64,000 bases of DNA from Palleronia aestuarii (GTDB lineage: Bacteria > Pseudomonadota > Alphaproteobacteria > Rhodobacterales > Rhodobacteraceae): NCBI RefSeq assembly GCF_003253995.1, contig NZ_QKZL01000012.1:1-64000 (forward strand), written 5' to 3'. The notes under the pieces are model-generated. The model was not told the origin of the DNA. It ran no database searches and saw only the letters and a list, made by a program, of their open reading frames with translations. A program made the translations under genes and the position numbers. Positions 25,039-35,214 of this stretch are shown here, piece by piece; within the stretch, counting starts at the first letter, position 1, and each line of letters starts with the position of its first letter.

Positions 25039-26448
25039 ATGCCGCAGACCTACGACACCATCCTCCGCAGGGGTCTCGTCGTCGATCCCGTCAACGGCGT
25101 CCACCGCCAGGCCGACGTGGCGATGTCGGACGGGCGCATCGCCGCGATCGGCGAGATCGACGGGACCGCGCGCGAGGATCGTGACGTCGCGGGGCTGATG
25201 GTCATGCCGGGGATCGTCGACGCGCATGTCCACCTCTCCCCGTGGCTCGGCGGGGGCGCTGGCCACCGGATGCTCGCGCTGGCAGGGGTGACCTTCGCGC
25301 TCGATCTCGCCGGCCCCATCGACGGCGTCACGCGCCTCGCGGCCGAGAGCGGCTGCGGCGTCACGATCGGTTGCATCGACTACGTTCGTCCGGGCCATAC
25401 CGTCGGGTCGGAGGATCCGGGGGAGGACGAGCTGCGCGATGCCCTCGCGAAGGCGCGACGCGCGGGGGCGATCGGTTTCAAGATCCTCGGCGGGCATTTT
25501 CCCCTCACGCGGGAGGCGTCGGCCCGCGTGATCGACGTCGCCGCGCGGGAAGGGGCCTACGTCGCCTTCCACTCGGGCACGCTGTCGACGCCGCAAAGCG
25601 TGGCGGGCATGCGCGAATCCTGCGAGCTCGCCGCCGGAAACCCGCTCCATCTCGCCCATATCAACAGCTATACCCGCGGCCTCGACGCCTCGGCCGTGAT
25701 CGAGGCGGAGGAGGCCATCGCGATCCTCGCGGAGACCCCGAACGTCTGGTCCGAAAGCTATCTCGCGCCGATCAACGGCAATTCCGGCAAATGCGCGGAT
25801 GGCGTGCCCGAAAGCGTCGCGACCCAGAAGAACCTCAAGCGCGGCGGCTTTCCGGCCACAACCGAGGGCATGGTCGCGGCGATCTCGGCCGGCTGGGCGC
25901 AGGTCCATGTCCTGCAGGACGGCGTCCACGTCCTCACCGGCGGAGAGGTCGGGCTCACGGCCTGGCGCGCGGCGGAATCCAACATCGGCATCAGCTTCGA
26001 GGCCAACCCGCCGGAGCCGCGCATCCATCTCGCCACGGCGAAACGCGCCGATGGCAGCTTCGCCGTCGATGCCCTCGCGACGGACGGTGGCGGCATTCCC
26101 CGCAACGACCTGATCTCGCGCGGTCTGGCGCTCTACCACCTCGACGCCCTCACGCTCGACGATTTCGTGCTGAAGACCTCCGCCGCCCCTGCCCGCGCGC
26201 TCGGCCTCGCGGGCCGCAAGGGTCATCTCGGCATCGGCGCGGACGCCGACGTGACGGTGATCGACGTCGCTCGTCTATCGCCGGTCGAGAGCTACGCGCA
26301 TGGACGCGCCGTGCTCCGCGACGGAGAGGTGGTCGGCCGCGGTGCCCGGATGCTGGTCCCGCCCGAGGGGCGGGCGCATGTCGAGAGCCTCGGGATCGAG
26401 ACCCTCGTGGCCGAGCCCGGATCCATGCTGTCCGGCCGCGGGGCCTGA
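25039..26448 (+). CDS. Amidohydrolase-family protein (dihydroorotase/D-aminoacylase-like)
   Basis: A 469-residue metal-dependent hydrolase of the urease/dihydroorotase superfamily. The N-terminal beta-sandwich contains GLVVDPVNG and DVAGLMVMPGIVD; DAHVHLSPW (about 54-62) has the HxH metal pair. FKILGGHFPLT may hold the bridging Lys, HSGTLSTPQS and LHLAHINSYTRG (about 200-211) the further His ligands, and DGGGIPRND the catalytic Asp. It likely opens an amide or cyclic amide after import. It overlaps nothing but is separated from the hydrolase gene by only 3 bp, and its place after the transporter puts it early in the pathway. The substrate is unknown. Confidence 0.8.
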   Translation: MPQTYDTILRRGLVVDPVNGVHRQADVAMSDGRIAAIGEIDGTAREDRDVAGLMVMPGIVDAHVHLSPWLGGGAGHRMLALAGVTFALDLAGPIDGVTRLAAESGCGVTIGCIDYVRPGHTVGSEDPGEDELRDALAKARRAGAIGFKILGGHFPLTREASARVIDVAAREGAYVAFHSGTLSTPQSVAGMRESCELAAGNPLHLAHINSYTRGLDASAVIEAEEAIAILAETPNVWSESYLAPINGNSGKCADGVPESVATQKNLKRGGFPATTEGMVAAISAGWAQVHVLQDGVHVLTGGEVGLTAWRAAESNIGISFEANPPEPRIHLATAKRADGSFAVDALATDGGGIPRNDLISRGLALYHLDALTLDDFVLKTSAAPARALGLAGRKGHLGIGADADVTVIDVARLSPVESYAHGRAVLRDGEVVGRGARMLVPPEGRAHVESLGIETLVAEPGSMLSGRGA

Positions 26449-26451
26449 GCC

Positions 26452-27210
26452 ATGTCGCTCCATCACGAAGTCACCGGCACCGGCCCGAACGTCCTCCTCG
26501 TCTCGGGGCTGAACGGCCGGACGAAGTTCTGGGCGCCGGTCGTGGACCGCCTCGCGGACCGGTTCACCCTCGCGACCTACGACCAGCGCGGCTGCGGGCG
26601 AAGCCCGGACGACGGCGCGGCGTGGACGATCGGCACGATGGCCGAGGATGCCGCGGAGGTCGCCAAGGCGGCTTTCGGCGACGCGCCCTATGCCGTGATC
26701 GGCCATTCGACCGGCGGCGCGATCGCGCAGCTTATGGCGGTGAGCGATCGCGGCGGACCGCATTGCACGGTCCTGTCGGGGACGCTGGCCCGGGCCGACG
26801 CGTATTTCGAGGAGCTCCTGCAGCTGCGTCTCTCGCTGCTCGACCGCGCGCCCGATCTCGACCCGATCCTGAGCAACCTGCTGCGCTGCGACCCGGCGGA
26901 GTTCTCCACCGGAGGCACCGCGATCGCCCTCGACACCGACGTCACGATACGGCGCATCCGCGCGTTGCTCGGACATCGCGGGTACGAATTGACCGAACGC
27001 TGGGACATTCCCGCATTGGTCGTCGCGGCGGAGGACGACCGCATCGTGCCGCCCCACCTCTCGCGCGCCTTGGCCGAACTGATCCCTACGGCGCGGTTCG
27101 AACTGCGCAGGGACGGCGGGCATTTCTTCCCGCAGACCCGGACGGACTGGTTCTGCGAGATCGTCGGTGACTGGATGGTGTCGCTCGACCCTACGGCGCG
27201 GTCCCGCTGA
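26452..27210 (+). CDS. Alpha/beta-fold hydrolase
   Basis: A 252-residue alpha/beta hydrolase. Oxyanion and nucleophile regions are seen: VLLVSGLNGRTKFW (about 13-26), YDQRGCGRSP (about 42), nucleophile elbow GHSTGG (about 80-85, Ser82), an acid in VVAAEDDRIVPP (about 186) and the catalytic His in RRDGGHFFP (about 222). It resembles esterases and RutD-like carbamate or aminoacrylate hydrolases. RutD-like action on an aminoacrylate-type product would fit a cluster beginning with a dehydratase, but this is inference. Last gene of the cluster. Confidence 0.82.
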   Translation: MSLHHEVTGTGPNVLLVSGLNGRTKFWAPVVDRLADRFTLATYDQRGCGRSPDDGAAWTIGTMAEDAAEVAKAAFGDAPYAVIGHSTGGAIAQLMAVSDRGGPHCTVLSGTLARADAYFEELLQLRLSLLDRAPDLDPILSNLLRCDPAEFSTGGTAIALDTDVTIRRIRALLGHRGYELTERWDIPALVVAAEDDRIVPPHLSRALAELIPTARFELRRDGGHFFPQTRTDWFCEIVGDWMVSLDPTARSR

Positions 27211-27281
27211 GCCGGGCGCCGTTCGCGCGGGCCGGACAATTTCGGAGGCGGCGGCGGCGCGGATCTGGCGGACCTTGCGGC

Positions 27282-27316
27282 ATATCCACAGATCGTGGGG
27301 ATGATCCTGTGTATAA
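27282..27316. other. Two inverted DnaA-box-like sequences in an intergenic gap
   Basis: ATATCCACA (27282-27290) and, on the other strand, TTATACACA (27308-27316) each differ by one base from the DnaA box TTATCCACA. They lie 17 bp apart in the gap between the hydrolase gene and the histidine kinase gene. With only two boxes and no AT-rich unwinding region this is weak evidence for a DnaA-responsive site. Confidence 0.25.
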
Positions 27317-27409
27317 GGACGTGATCATCTCCGGGGCACTTCGGCGCGCCGTCTTTCTTCCCCTTTCTCCCCTCGGCAGCCTGTCCCGCTCGCGGCCCGG
27401 TGGGTCCGA

Positions 27410-29761
27410 TCAGCCGGCTCGCGCAGCGATACGCGTATGAGTGTCGGCGGCATCCGTGCCCGAGTTCGGATCGACAGACAGCGCCTTCGAGAGCACCTCG
27501 ATCAGCTTCGCGCGGCTCACCGGTTTGGCCAGGAACCCATCCATGCCGGCCTCGAGGCACCGCTTCTGATCCTCTTCGTAGGCATTGGCCGACAGGCCGA
27601 TGATCACGCACCGCCCCTGACCCCGTTCGCGCAGGCGGATTTCGCGGGTCGCATCGAGGCCGTTCATCCGCGGCATGGAGATATCCATCAAGATCGCGTC
27701 GGGCAGGTTTTCCTCGGCGCTCGCGACCGCCTCGATCCCGTCCTCGGCCTGCCGGATCCGGGCATTCACGCTCGCGAGATACCGCTCGGCCAGGAACCGG
27801 TTCACCTTGTTGTCGTCGACCACGAGGATATCGAAGCCCGAAAGATCGGGAAGCGGCTCTGGCCCGGTGGACCCGATAAGCGCGCGGGCCGCGACGGCGC
27901 GGGGGAACGGCAGGACGAGGGAGAATGTCGAGCCTTCTCCGACCACCGACAGGACCCGGATGTCTCCCCCCATCTGTTGCGACAGCATCCGGCTGATCGA
28001 GAGGCCCAGCCCGGTGCCGCCGAAGCGCCGCGTCGTCTCCGCATTCTCCTGGGTGAACGGCTCGAAGATGGCCGCGAGGCGGTCGCGGGAGATGCCCACG
28101 CCGGTATCCTCGACATCGATCCGGCACTGACCGTCCGTCCAGGACAGCCGCAGGGAAACGGAGCCCGCATCGGTGAACTTCACGGCATTTCCGAGGATGT
28201 TGGTCAGGACCTGGCGAAACCGCCCGGCATCCCCCACGACCTGCCCGTCCGGGCAACCGTCGAGCTCGAAATCGAGGCCGATCTCCTTCGCCCGGGCAAG
28301 GGGCTTCAGGAGATCGACGACGGATCGGACGGTCCCCGCGAGGTCGAACGGCTCGTTGTTCAGCGTCACCTTGCCCTCTTCGAGGCGGGTGAAATCGAGC
28401 AGCATGTTGACCAGCGAGAGAAGCCCGTCGCTCGACTGCGCCATCGTGTCGACATAGCCGCGCTGCCCCTCGCCGAGTTCGGTGTCGCGCAAAAGATCGA
28501 TCGTGCCCATGATGCCGTGCAGCGGCGTCCGAAGCTCGTGGCTGACCGAGGCCAGGAACAGGCTCTTGGCACGCGTACCCTCCTCGGCCGCCACCTTCGC
28601 CTTGCGCAGATCCGCCTCGCGCGCCCTGATGATCTCCTCGCTCTTCAGGCGTTCGCGCTGATCGCGGAACGCGAACACGGTCTGGTTCTTCCGTCCGACC
28701 TTCACCTCGCCTCTGAGTACCCGGACCGGAACGGGCGTTCCGCACGCCCGGGCGAGTTCCATGTCGTATTCCTCGCGCTCCGTCATCTCGAAGGGGGCGT
28801 CGATGGGGATGATCTCGGTGACCGGCCGTCCGATCACGTCCTCGGCCGCGACGCCCGTCAGCCTCGTGAAGCTGTCGTTGACGATCGAGACGATCTCGCC
28901 CTCGCAGACGACGAGGCCTTCGAGCGCGAGGTTTGACAGCTCGCGCAGCCGCGTCCGGTCCCGACGCAGCTGTGCCTGCGCCTGCAGGCTGAACCTCAGG
29001 CCGAAGAAGGCCAGCACGACGAGGGCGGAACAGACACCGGCGACGATCGGCGCGATCACCTCCGCCGCGACGGCGAAGTCCGGCAGGCCGATCGACGGAT
29101 CGTAGGACAGCGTCATCGCCGTCATCCCGCCGACATGGAGCACCGCGATGGCCACGAAGAGCAAGGGCGGGGCCAGACGCCGCACGGCGCGCCGCCGGTC
29201 CACTGCGACGACCATCGCGGCACCGAAGATCAGGAGGCTTGTTCCGATGGAGCCCGCGACGAGGGGCAGATCCCAGGACATCGTTCCGGTGACCCGGTAG
29301 CCGTACTGGCCGAGATAATGGAGAACCGTGATGGAAAGCCCCAGAAGAAGGCCCGAGGCGAACCGGCGCCATCGATCCTGACGTCCGATCATGCGGCTCA
29401 TGCTGAAGCCGATGCCGGCGATCACCGCGAGGAGCGAGAGCGCCGTCAGCGGCAGGTCGAAGGCCGCCGGCATACCGGGCCGATAGGCGAGAACGGCAAC
29501 CATGTGCGTCGCCCATGCCGTGCAACCGGCCGCGACGATGCTGACGCTGGCCCAGTTGCGCCTCGCGGAACCGTCCGACCGGCCGGCATGGCCCGAGAGC
29601 GCGGAGGCCGCGTATATCCCGACAATGCAGATGAGGCCCGCCGCGATCAGCAGCTTCCGGTCATGACCTTGAGCCAGACATGTGATGACAGCTTCCACGC
29701 GCGCCTCGTCCGTTCGATCCGACTGCGGACGAGGCTCCGGGATATCTCCCGCAAACTCCAC
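27410..29761 (-). CDS. Hybrid sensor histidine kinase: MHYT-type membrane sensor, PAS, kinase, receiver
   Basis: A 783-residue inner-membrane hybrid kinase. The N-terminal 260 residues contain about seven helices with degenerate MHYT repeats (ATHMVAVLAY, VLHYLGQYGY, VLHVGGMTAM), a module proposed to sense O2, CO or NO through bound metal. A PAS domain follows (about 280-380, GEIVSIVNDSFTRLTG). The HisKA motif is ASVSHELRTPLHGIMG (about 408-423). Kinase boxes are NILGNAVKFTD, DVEDTGVGIS and RRFGGTGLGLSIS. A short linker leads to a receiver domain with VVDDNKVN, ILMDISMPRMNG (phospho-Asp, about 700) and GFLAKP. No partner regulator or phosphotransfer protein is adjacent. Confidence 0.88.
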   Translation of the reverse strand: MEFAGDIPEPRPQSDRTDEARVEAVITCLAQGHDRKLLIAAGLICIVGIYAASALSGHAGRSDGSARRNWASVSIVAAGCTAWATHMVAVLAYRPGMPAAFDLPLTALSLLAVIAGIGFSMSRMIGRQDRWRRFASGLLLGLSITVLHYLGQYGYRVTGTMSWDLPLVAGSIGTSLLIFGAAMVVAVDRRRAVRRLAPPLLFVAIAVLHVGGMTAMTLSYDPSIGLPDFAVAAEVIAPIVAGVCSALVVLAFFGLRFSLQAQAQLRRDRTRLRELSNLALEGLVVCEGEIVSIVNDSFTRLTGVAAEDVIGRPVTEIIPIDAPFEMTEREEYDMELARACGTPVPVRVLRGEVKVGRKNQTVFAFRDQRERLKSEEIIRAREADLRKAKVAAEEGTRAKSLFLASVSHELRTPLHGIMGTIDLLRDTELGEGQRGYVDTMAQSSDGLLSLVNMLLDFTRLEEGKVTLNNEPFDLAGTVRSVVDLLKPLARAKEIGLDFELDGCPDGQVVGDAGRFRQVLTNILGNAVKFTDAGSVSLRLSWTDGQCRIDVEDTGVGISRDRLAAIFEPFTQENAETTRRFGGTGLGLSISRMLSQQMGGDIRVLSVVGEGSTFSLVLPFPRAVAARALIGSTGPEPLPDLSGFDILVVDDNKVNRFLAERYLASVNARIRQAEDGIEAVASAEENLPDAILMDISMPRMNGLDATREIRLRERGQGRCVIIGLSANAYEEDQKRCLEAGMDGFLAKPVSRAKLIEVLSKALSVDPNSGTDAADTHTRIAARAG

Positions 29762-30013
29762 GGACGGCTGGCGTATCCCGCAATGAGGATACGGGACCGA
29801 CAGCTATCTCCGAGAGGTTAAGAAAGGACCCGCTTCGTAAGATGCATGGGTCCGGCCTTGCGGAACTCGCTCATACCGGTGGCGCGGTTCCAGCATCGGC
29901 AAAGCAAAAATCCGCCTCGGCGTGCGAGACGAAAGGATCCCTTGCGACATCGTCCCGTGGGAGCCGGCGGCGACCCGGAAGGCGGCCGGCGATACCGGGT
30001 CCCGCGCGTACCG
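29762..30013. other. Intergenic gap upstream of the hybrid kinase gene
   Basis: About 250 bases lie between the kinase start and the end of the gamma-glutamyltransferase gene. I see no further gene or clear hairpin terminator; the kinase promoter must lie here. Confidence 0.4.
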
Positions 30014-31594
30014 TCAGAAACCTACGGCGCAGCCATCCTTGCGGTGGTCCGATCCGGCGACATAGCCCGCCTCGCCCCGCATGACGAGCTGCGCACCGCC
30101 GAAGCCGAAGGCGTTGTCGGGCGCTTCGCGGGTGATCTCGTGGCCGCGCGCGGCAAGGCCCTCGACGATCTCGGTGGGCATCCCCCATTCGACCGCGACC
30201 TTTCGACAAGCGACGACGCGCCAGCGCGGCGCATCGCTCGCGGCCTGCGGGTTCTGGCCGTGGAGTGCCGTGCGCACCACCATCTGGACATGGCCCTGCG
30301 CCTGCATCGGCCCGCCCATCACGCCGAAACTCATCTCCGGCCGCCCGTCGCGCATCACGAAACCCGGAATGATCGTGTGGAACGGCCGCTTGGAGGGTCC
30401 GACGACGTTCGGATGATCGGGCGCGAGGTCGAAGCCCGCGCCGCGGTTCTGCAGGTGGATCCCCGTCCGCGGCACCACGACGCCGGATCCGAACCCGGCA
30501 TAGTTCGACTGGATGAAGGAGACCATGCGCCCCTCCGCATCGGCGGCCGAAAGATAGACCGTGCCTCCGTCCCGCGGCGCGCCCGCCCCCGGATCGCCCG
30601 CCTCCGCGCCGATGAGCCGGGCGCGTTCCGCGAGATAGGCGTCGTCGAGCAGCGCGCCGGGTCCCACCTCCATCGCCGCGGGGTCGGCCACGTATCGTTC
30701 GGCATCGGCCAGGGCGAGCTTCACCGCCTCGATCTGCAGATGCATCGCCTCCACGCTGTCGGGCGCATGATCCGCGATATCCGTCCCCCGCAGGAGACCG
30801 AGGGCGATCAAGGCGGCGATCCCCTGCCCGTTCGGCGGGATCTCGTGGAGATCGACCCCGTGGAACGCCGTCGAGATCGTGCCGCACCAGTCGCAGCGAT
30901 GCGCCGCGAGGTCTTCCCGGGTCAGCGCCGCTCCGTGCCGCGCCGCATCCTCCGCGATCGCCTCGGCGAGCTCACCCTCGTAGAAGGCCAGTCCCTTCGT
31001 GCTCGCGATGGCCTCGAGCGTCCGGGCGAGGTCGGGATTGACGAAACGCTCGCCCGCGCGCGGCGCACGTCCCTCCGGCAGGAAATGCGCGGCGAAGCCC
31101 GGCTGCCCGGACAGCGTCCGGCCCCCCGCCTGCCAGAGCGCGGCGATCGTCGGCGAAACGGCGAACCCGTTTTGCGCATAGTTCAGGGCGGGCGCAAAGA
31201 GCGCTTCGAAGGGCAACGCCCCGAACCGCTCGGAAAGCGCGACCCAGGCGGAGACGGCGCCGGGTACGGTGACGCTTTCCCACCCGCGCTGCGGCATCTC
31301 CGTGGCGCCGGCGAAGCGCTCCGGCGTCCAGGATGCGGGCGAGCGGCCCGACGCGTTCAGCCCGTGAAGCTCCGCGCCGTCCCAGACGATCGCGAAGGCG
31401 TCGGAGCCGATGCCGTTGCCGGTGGGCTCCACCACGCTCAGCGTGATCGCCGCCGCGAGTGCCGCGTCGATCGCGTTGCCCCCCGACGCGAGCATCGAGA
31501 GCCCGGCCTGCGCGGCCAGCGGTTGCGACGTGGCCACGACGTTCGCCGCGAGAAGCGGCACCCGCCGCGACGGATAGGAAACCCCGAAATCCAT
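30014..31594 (-). CDS. Gamma-glutamyltransferase family protein (YwrD-like)
   Basis: A 526-residue Ntn-hydrolase precursor of the gamma-glutamyltranspeptidase family. Motifs: QPLAAQAGLSMLASGGNAIDAALAA-type N-terminus (about 25-50) and EPTGNGIGSDAFAIVWDG. The self-processing and nucleophile site is at GGTVYLSAADAEG (about 356), where the Thr begins the small subunit; classical GGTs read GGTTH here, while the YwrD group has the TVYL or TIYL form. Further on are SNYAGFGSGVVVP, LQNRGAGF and GVMGGPMQAQGHVQ. No signal peptide is seen, as in YwrD. The start is ATG 31594; the open frame upstream is the out-of-frame reading of mmsA. It could hydrolyse gamma-glutamyl compounds or glutathione. Confidence 0.87.
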   Translation of the reverse strand: MDFGVSYPSRRVPLLAANVVATSQPLAAQAGLSMLASGGNAIDAALAAAITLSVVEPTGNGIGSDAFAIVWDGAELHGLNASGRSPASWTPERFAGATEMPQRGWESVTVPGAVSAWVALSERFGALPFEALFAPALNYAQNGFAVSPTIAALWQAGGRTLSGQPGFAAHFLPEGRAPRAGERFVNPDLARTLEAIASTKGLAFYEGELAEAIAEDAARHGAALTREDLAAHRCDWCGTISTAFHGVDLHEIPPNGQGIAALIALGLLRGTDIADHAPDSVEAMHLQIEAVKLALADAERYVADPAAMEVGPGALLDDAYLAERARLIGAEAGDPGAGAPRDGGTVYLSAADAEGRMVSFIQSNYAGFGSGVVVPRTGIHLQNRGAGFDLAPDHPNVVGPSKRPFHTIIPGFVMRDGRPEMSFGVMGGPMQAQGHVQMVVRTALHGQNPQAASDAPRWRVVACRKVAVEWGMPTEIVEGLAARGHEITREAPDNAFGFGGAQLVMRGEAGYVAGSDHRKDGCAVGF

Positions 31595-31797
31595 GTCCGG
31601 CCTCACTTTCGGTTTAGAGACGCCCGCCCGCCGGACGCGTGGCGGCGGCGAGACGGCGGTGGCGGTTTCATCGTGCAGCTCCCCGGCTCCGGGCGATCTT
31701 GCCCAAGGTCCGGTACGGCGACAAGCCGGAAGCGGATCCGGCCCGCGCCCTGCCCCGCCCGCAGCCCGGGCGGACGCGGACGCGGGCCGGGATGACT

Positions 31798-33294
31798 CTA
31801 GAGCGTCGGCATGGAGAATTGCGCGTCGTCGCGGATCCCCGTGGGCCAGCGCAGCGTCGTGGTCTTGATGCGGGTGTAGAACCGCACGCCCTCCATCCCG
31901 TGCATGGCGTGGTCGGAGAAGACCGAATCCTTCCAGCCGCCGAAGGAATGGAACGCCATCGGCACCGGGATCGGGACGTTGACGCCCACCATGCCCACCT
32001 CGATGTCCTGCGCGAAACGCCGCGCCGCGTCGCCGTCGCGGGTGAAGATCGCCGTGCCGTTGGCGTAGTTGTGCGCATGGACCAGATCGACGGCACCCTG
32101 GTAGCTGTCGCGGCGCACGATGCCGAGGACGGGGCCGAAGATCTCCTCCTTCCAGACGTCCATCTCGGGCTCGACGCGGTCCATCAGCGTGCCGCCGATA
32201 TAGAAGCCGTTCTCGTGACCCTGCGGGGCCTTGAAGGTGCGCCCGTCGACGACGATCCTCGCGCCCTCCTCTTCGCCCCGGTCGATATAACCGCGCACCT
32301 TGTCGCGATGCGCGCCGGTGACGAGCGGCCCCATCTCGGACGCCTCGTCGGAGGCCGGGCCGATCTTCAGCGCCTCGATCTTCGGTACCAGCTTCTCGAT
32401 CAGCGCATCGGCCACGGCGTCGGTCACCGGCACAGCGATCGAGACCGCCATGCAGCGCTCCCCCGCCGAGCCGAAGGCCGCGCCCATCAGCGCGTTGGCC
32501 GCCATGTCGAGATCGGCGTCGGGCATGATGACCGCGTGGTTCTTGGCCCCGCCCAGGGCCTGCACCCGCTTGCCGTTCGCCGTGCCGGTCCGGTGGATGT
32601 ACTTCGCGATCGGCGTCGAGCCGACGAAGCTCACCGCCTTCACGTCGGGATGCGCGAGAAGCGCGTCCACCGCCTCCTTGTCGCCCTGCACGACGTTGAA
32701 GACCCCCTCGGGCAGGCCCGCCTCGGTCAGCCACTCGGCGATGAGGAGCGCGGCAGACGGATCGCGTTCGGAGGGTTTCAGCACGAAGGTGTTGCCGCAG
32801 GCGAGCGCCACCGGGAACATCCACATCGGCACCATCGCGGGGAAATTGAAGGGCGTGATGCCCGCCACGACGCCCAGGGGCTGGCGCACCGAATAGCTGT
32901 CGACGCCGCTGCCCACGTTCTCGGTGAAGTCGCCCTTCAGGTGCGAGGGGATGCCGGTGGCGAACTCGACCACTTCGAGGCCGCGGGTCACCTCCCCCAT
33001 CGCGTCCTCGTGGGTCTTTCCATGCTCGGACGAGATCGCGCGGGCGAGCGCGTCGCCGCGCTCCCACAGGATCGCCTTGAACCGGTCGAGAATACGCGCG
33101 CGCTTGAGGGGCGTTGTCGCGGCCCAGTCGGGCCAGGCGTCGCGCGCCGCCTCCACCGCGCGTCCGACCTCATCGCCCGAGGCGAGCGCCACGACCTTTT
33201 CCTGTTCGCCCGTCGCGGGGTTGTAGACGGGCGCGGTCCGGCCCGACGATCCGGCGACGCCGGTCCCCGAAATGTAGTGGCCGATCTCGATCAT
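31798..33294 (-). CDS. mmsA: Methylmalonate-semialdehyde dehydrogenase, CoA-acylating
   Basis: A 498-residue aldehyde dehydrogenase converting methylmalonate or malonate semialdehyde to propionyl- or acetyl-CoA with NAD+ and CoA (valine, inositol and beta-alanine degradation). Features: [20 protein letters not shown] (about 141-160), KPSERDPS, the catalytic Cys281 in [11 protein letters not shown], and ALGGAKNH where most aldehyde dehydrogenases have the general-base Glu. Absence of that Glu is a hallmark of MmsA. The end KTTTLRWP is also family-typical. It stands alone on the minus strand, but its product would suit beta-amino or beta-hydroxy acid catabolism encoded elsewhere in the window. 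Confidence 0.93.
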   Translation of the reverse strand: MIEIGHYISGTGVAGSSGRTAPVYNPATGEQEKVVALASGDEVGRAVEAARDAWPDWAATTPLKRARILDRFKAILWERGDALARAISSEHGKTHEDAMGEVTRGLEVVEFATGIPSHLKGDFTENVGSGVDSYSVRQPLGVVAGITPFNFPAMVPMWMFPVALACGNTFVLKPSERDPSAALLIAEWLTEAGLPEGVFNVVQGDKEAVDALLAHPDVKAVSFVGSTPIAKYIHRTGTANGKRVQALGGAKNHAVIMPDADLDMAANALMGAAFGSAGERCMAVSIAVPVTDAVADALIEKLVPKIEALKIGPASDEASEMGPLVTGAHRDKVRGYIDRGEEEGARIVVDGRTFKAPQGHENGFYIGGTLMDRVEPEMDVWKEEIFGPVLGIVRRDSYQGAVDLVHAHNYANGTAIFTRDGDAARRFAQDIEVGMVGVNVPIPVPMAFHSFGGWKDSVFSDHAMHGMEGVRFYTRIKTTTLRWPTGIRDDAQFSMPTL

Positions 33295-33507
33295 GGGTCT
33301 CTCTCCTGTGACATTCCGCCGTCTGCGATGGTCCCGTCTTCATACAATTCTTCCGGCCCGTCCAACCGTTATCTGAGATCGCATGCGCCTGCGCGACGAC
33401 GCCCCCGCCCGATCTCCTCGGGTGCGGACGGGAGATCCTCGATACCACGCCATGCTCTTGACCAAGGACCTGAGGGCCCTCCGCTCCCTTCCCTGCCGAT
33501 CCGACAT

Positions 33508-34269
33508 TCAGGATGCAGGACCGGCTCCGCCCTCCGGACGCTCGATCCGCGCGAGTTCGAGGAGGCGCGCCTCGGGGATCTCGCCTTCCACGACCGTGCG
33601 GCCCACCACGAGCGCCGGCGTGCCGACGAAACCGAAGAGCCGGACGAGGGCGCGGGTTCGCTGCAACGACGCTTCGACCTCTTGCGCCTGCATGTCCCGT
33701 TCAAGCTCCGGCCAGGAAAGGCCGACCGCGAGGGCGAGCTCCTCGAGATAGGACGGGGTGACGCGGATCGGCGTCTGCATCAGCCGCGCGTGAAGCGCGT
33801 CGTCATCGGTCTGCATCCCGGCGGCAAGCACGGCGCGGGCGGCGAGGTCTGACGAGGCGCCGAAGATCGGCCAATGATGCCGCGTGACCGCGATCTCGGC
33901 CGTCGCTCGCAACGATGCGAGATGCTCGGACAGGACCCGGCAATATGGACAGTAGTAATCGAAGAAATACGCGATCCGCGTCGGACCATTTGCCGGGGTG
34001 TCAAAAAGGGCCGACTCCGGATCGGACGCCACCTTCTCCGCAAGACCCGGCGGAAGCGGCTCACTTCTCCCGAGGCCCGTCAGCACGTCGAACCCCGCCC
34101 CTGCCGATCGCGCCCCCTCGCTCGCGATCCGGCGGTAGCCGGAGACCCGCTCGTGTGGCTCGAACCCGATCCCGCGGAAGCGCTCGACGATATCGGGTCC
34201 GTACCGGAACGCCCCGACCCAAAGGCCAGCGGCTCCGCCAAGAACAAGCAACTGCCGCCGTGTGCCCAT
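33508..34269 (-). CDS. DsbA-family thiol oxidoreductase, periplasmic
   Basis: A 253-residue thioredoxin-fold protein. The start ATG 34269 (MGTRRQLLVLGGAAGLWVGA) opens a signal-anchor or Tat-like signal. The active site is DYYCPYC (Cys107-Cys110) preceded by IAYFFD, and cis-Pro lies in GTPALVVG. The helical insertion contains HHWPIFGASSDLAARAVLAA, as in the Com1/DsbA group. It would introduce or rearrange disulfides in the periplasm. No DsbB is adjacent. Confidence 0.85.
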   Translation of the reverse strand: MGTRRQLLVLGGAAGLWVGAFRYGPDIVERFRGIGFEPHERVSGYRRIASEGARSAGAGFDVLTGLGRSEPLPPGLAEKVASDPESALFDTPANGPTRIAYFFDYYCPYCRVLSEHLASLRATAEIAVTRHHWPIFGASSDLAARAVLAAGMQTDDDALHARLMQTPIRVTPSYLEELALAVGLSWPELERDMQAQEVEASLQRTRALVRLFGFVGTPALVVGRTVVEGEIPEARLLELARIERPEGGAGPAS

Positions 34270-34953
34270 CCCACTTTTCCCGCCGTTTCCGGATTCGGTG
34301 TGTAAGACCCCAGAGCGGCGCCAGCCGCCGACGCGGAGATCACATTCGACCGCGCATCCCGTCGCGATCACCAGACATTGTTGCGGCCCTAGACGGAGTT
34401 CAAGTCCGCGGAAGTCGATCCGGTGTCCGGCTCAGGATACCGCGGTGACGCCATCGATTTCCGGGGAGTTGACTCACTCGGGAAACCCGGATTGATCCTG
34501 AAGAAGGCCCCCTGCCCCGCTCTCCCGGTACGACTTCTTCGTCGCCACCCGGCACCCTCATTTCGTCGCCAGTGACGCGGCCGTATCCTCGTATGGCCCA
34601 ATCTGCATACTCGGCCATACTTCACTGGATCGTGGGATATGCGCTTGACGAAGACGCTCGTGGCACTCGGATTAGATTCCGACGAGGTGATAGGCTGTCA
34701 CGTTGGTAGTGTGGTTCCATGGCGAAAGTTTACCTTTTCTTCGTGCGCCTCGTGCGCCGGTAAGATGAGATATCCGATCACCCTAATCCTAATAATATCT
34801 TGGTAAATCAGTTGGTTAGAATTTTTTCATTGACCATCCTAGACGGACGGGAGGTAGATACTCGGTGAGTTGAATGGTTTACAGCTAGATCTGGGATTGA
34901 AGAGCATTGGGATGGGAGGCATTTGATCCGCACCTCCATCTCGGAGTTTCATT

Positions 34954-35214
34954 TTGAGACCAAGCGCCATTCGTTCTTCTCTCGGCCAGCAGATCGTCGT
35001 AAGCCTTAGAACGGTTCCGAAAGGGGCGTCGCTCAATCACCTAGCGCAAATTCGCGAAGAAAAGATTATTGCCGCTCTGGGCACCGATGCTTGGAGCCGA
35101 TCCGCGGCCTATGAGTCGATGTGCGAGTGGAATGCTCGTGGCGTTGTGCAATATTTACGTTGGGGTCCTGTACCGCAGTCCTCTTTCAGTCATGTGCGAA
35201 CTCAGCTCATTTAA
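34954..35214 (+). CDS. Hypothetical protein, 86 residues
   Basis: The frame starts at TTG with GGAG seven bases upstream and codes for a small polar protein (QQIVVSLRTVPKGASLNHLA, AYESMCEWNARGVVQYLRWG). No signal peptide, membrane segment or known motif is seen. It lies in the low-GC stretch beside the replication genes, so it could be an acquired or plasmid-specific gene, or a chance frame. Confidence 0.25.
   Translation: MRPSAIRSSLGQQIVVSLRTVPKGASLNHLAQIREEKIIAALGTDAWSRSAAYESMCEWNARGVVQYLRWGPVPQSSFSHVRTQLI

Noticed and set aside
27230-27270. GGCGGCGGCGG run downstream of the alpha/beta hydrolase as a functional repeat
   Set aside because: It is a short, low-complexity stretch expected in high-GC intergenic DNA.
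26688-29525. A 945-codon minus-strand frame across the hydrolase and kinase genes
   Set aside because: It overlaps two well-supported genes and is rich in Arg/Pro/Gly without motifs.
30014-33067. A 1,017-codon minus-strand frame that seems to fuse an upstream domain to the gamma-glutamyltransferase
   Set aside because: The upstream part is mmsA read out of frame; the GGT-like protein has its own normal start at 31594.
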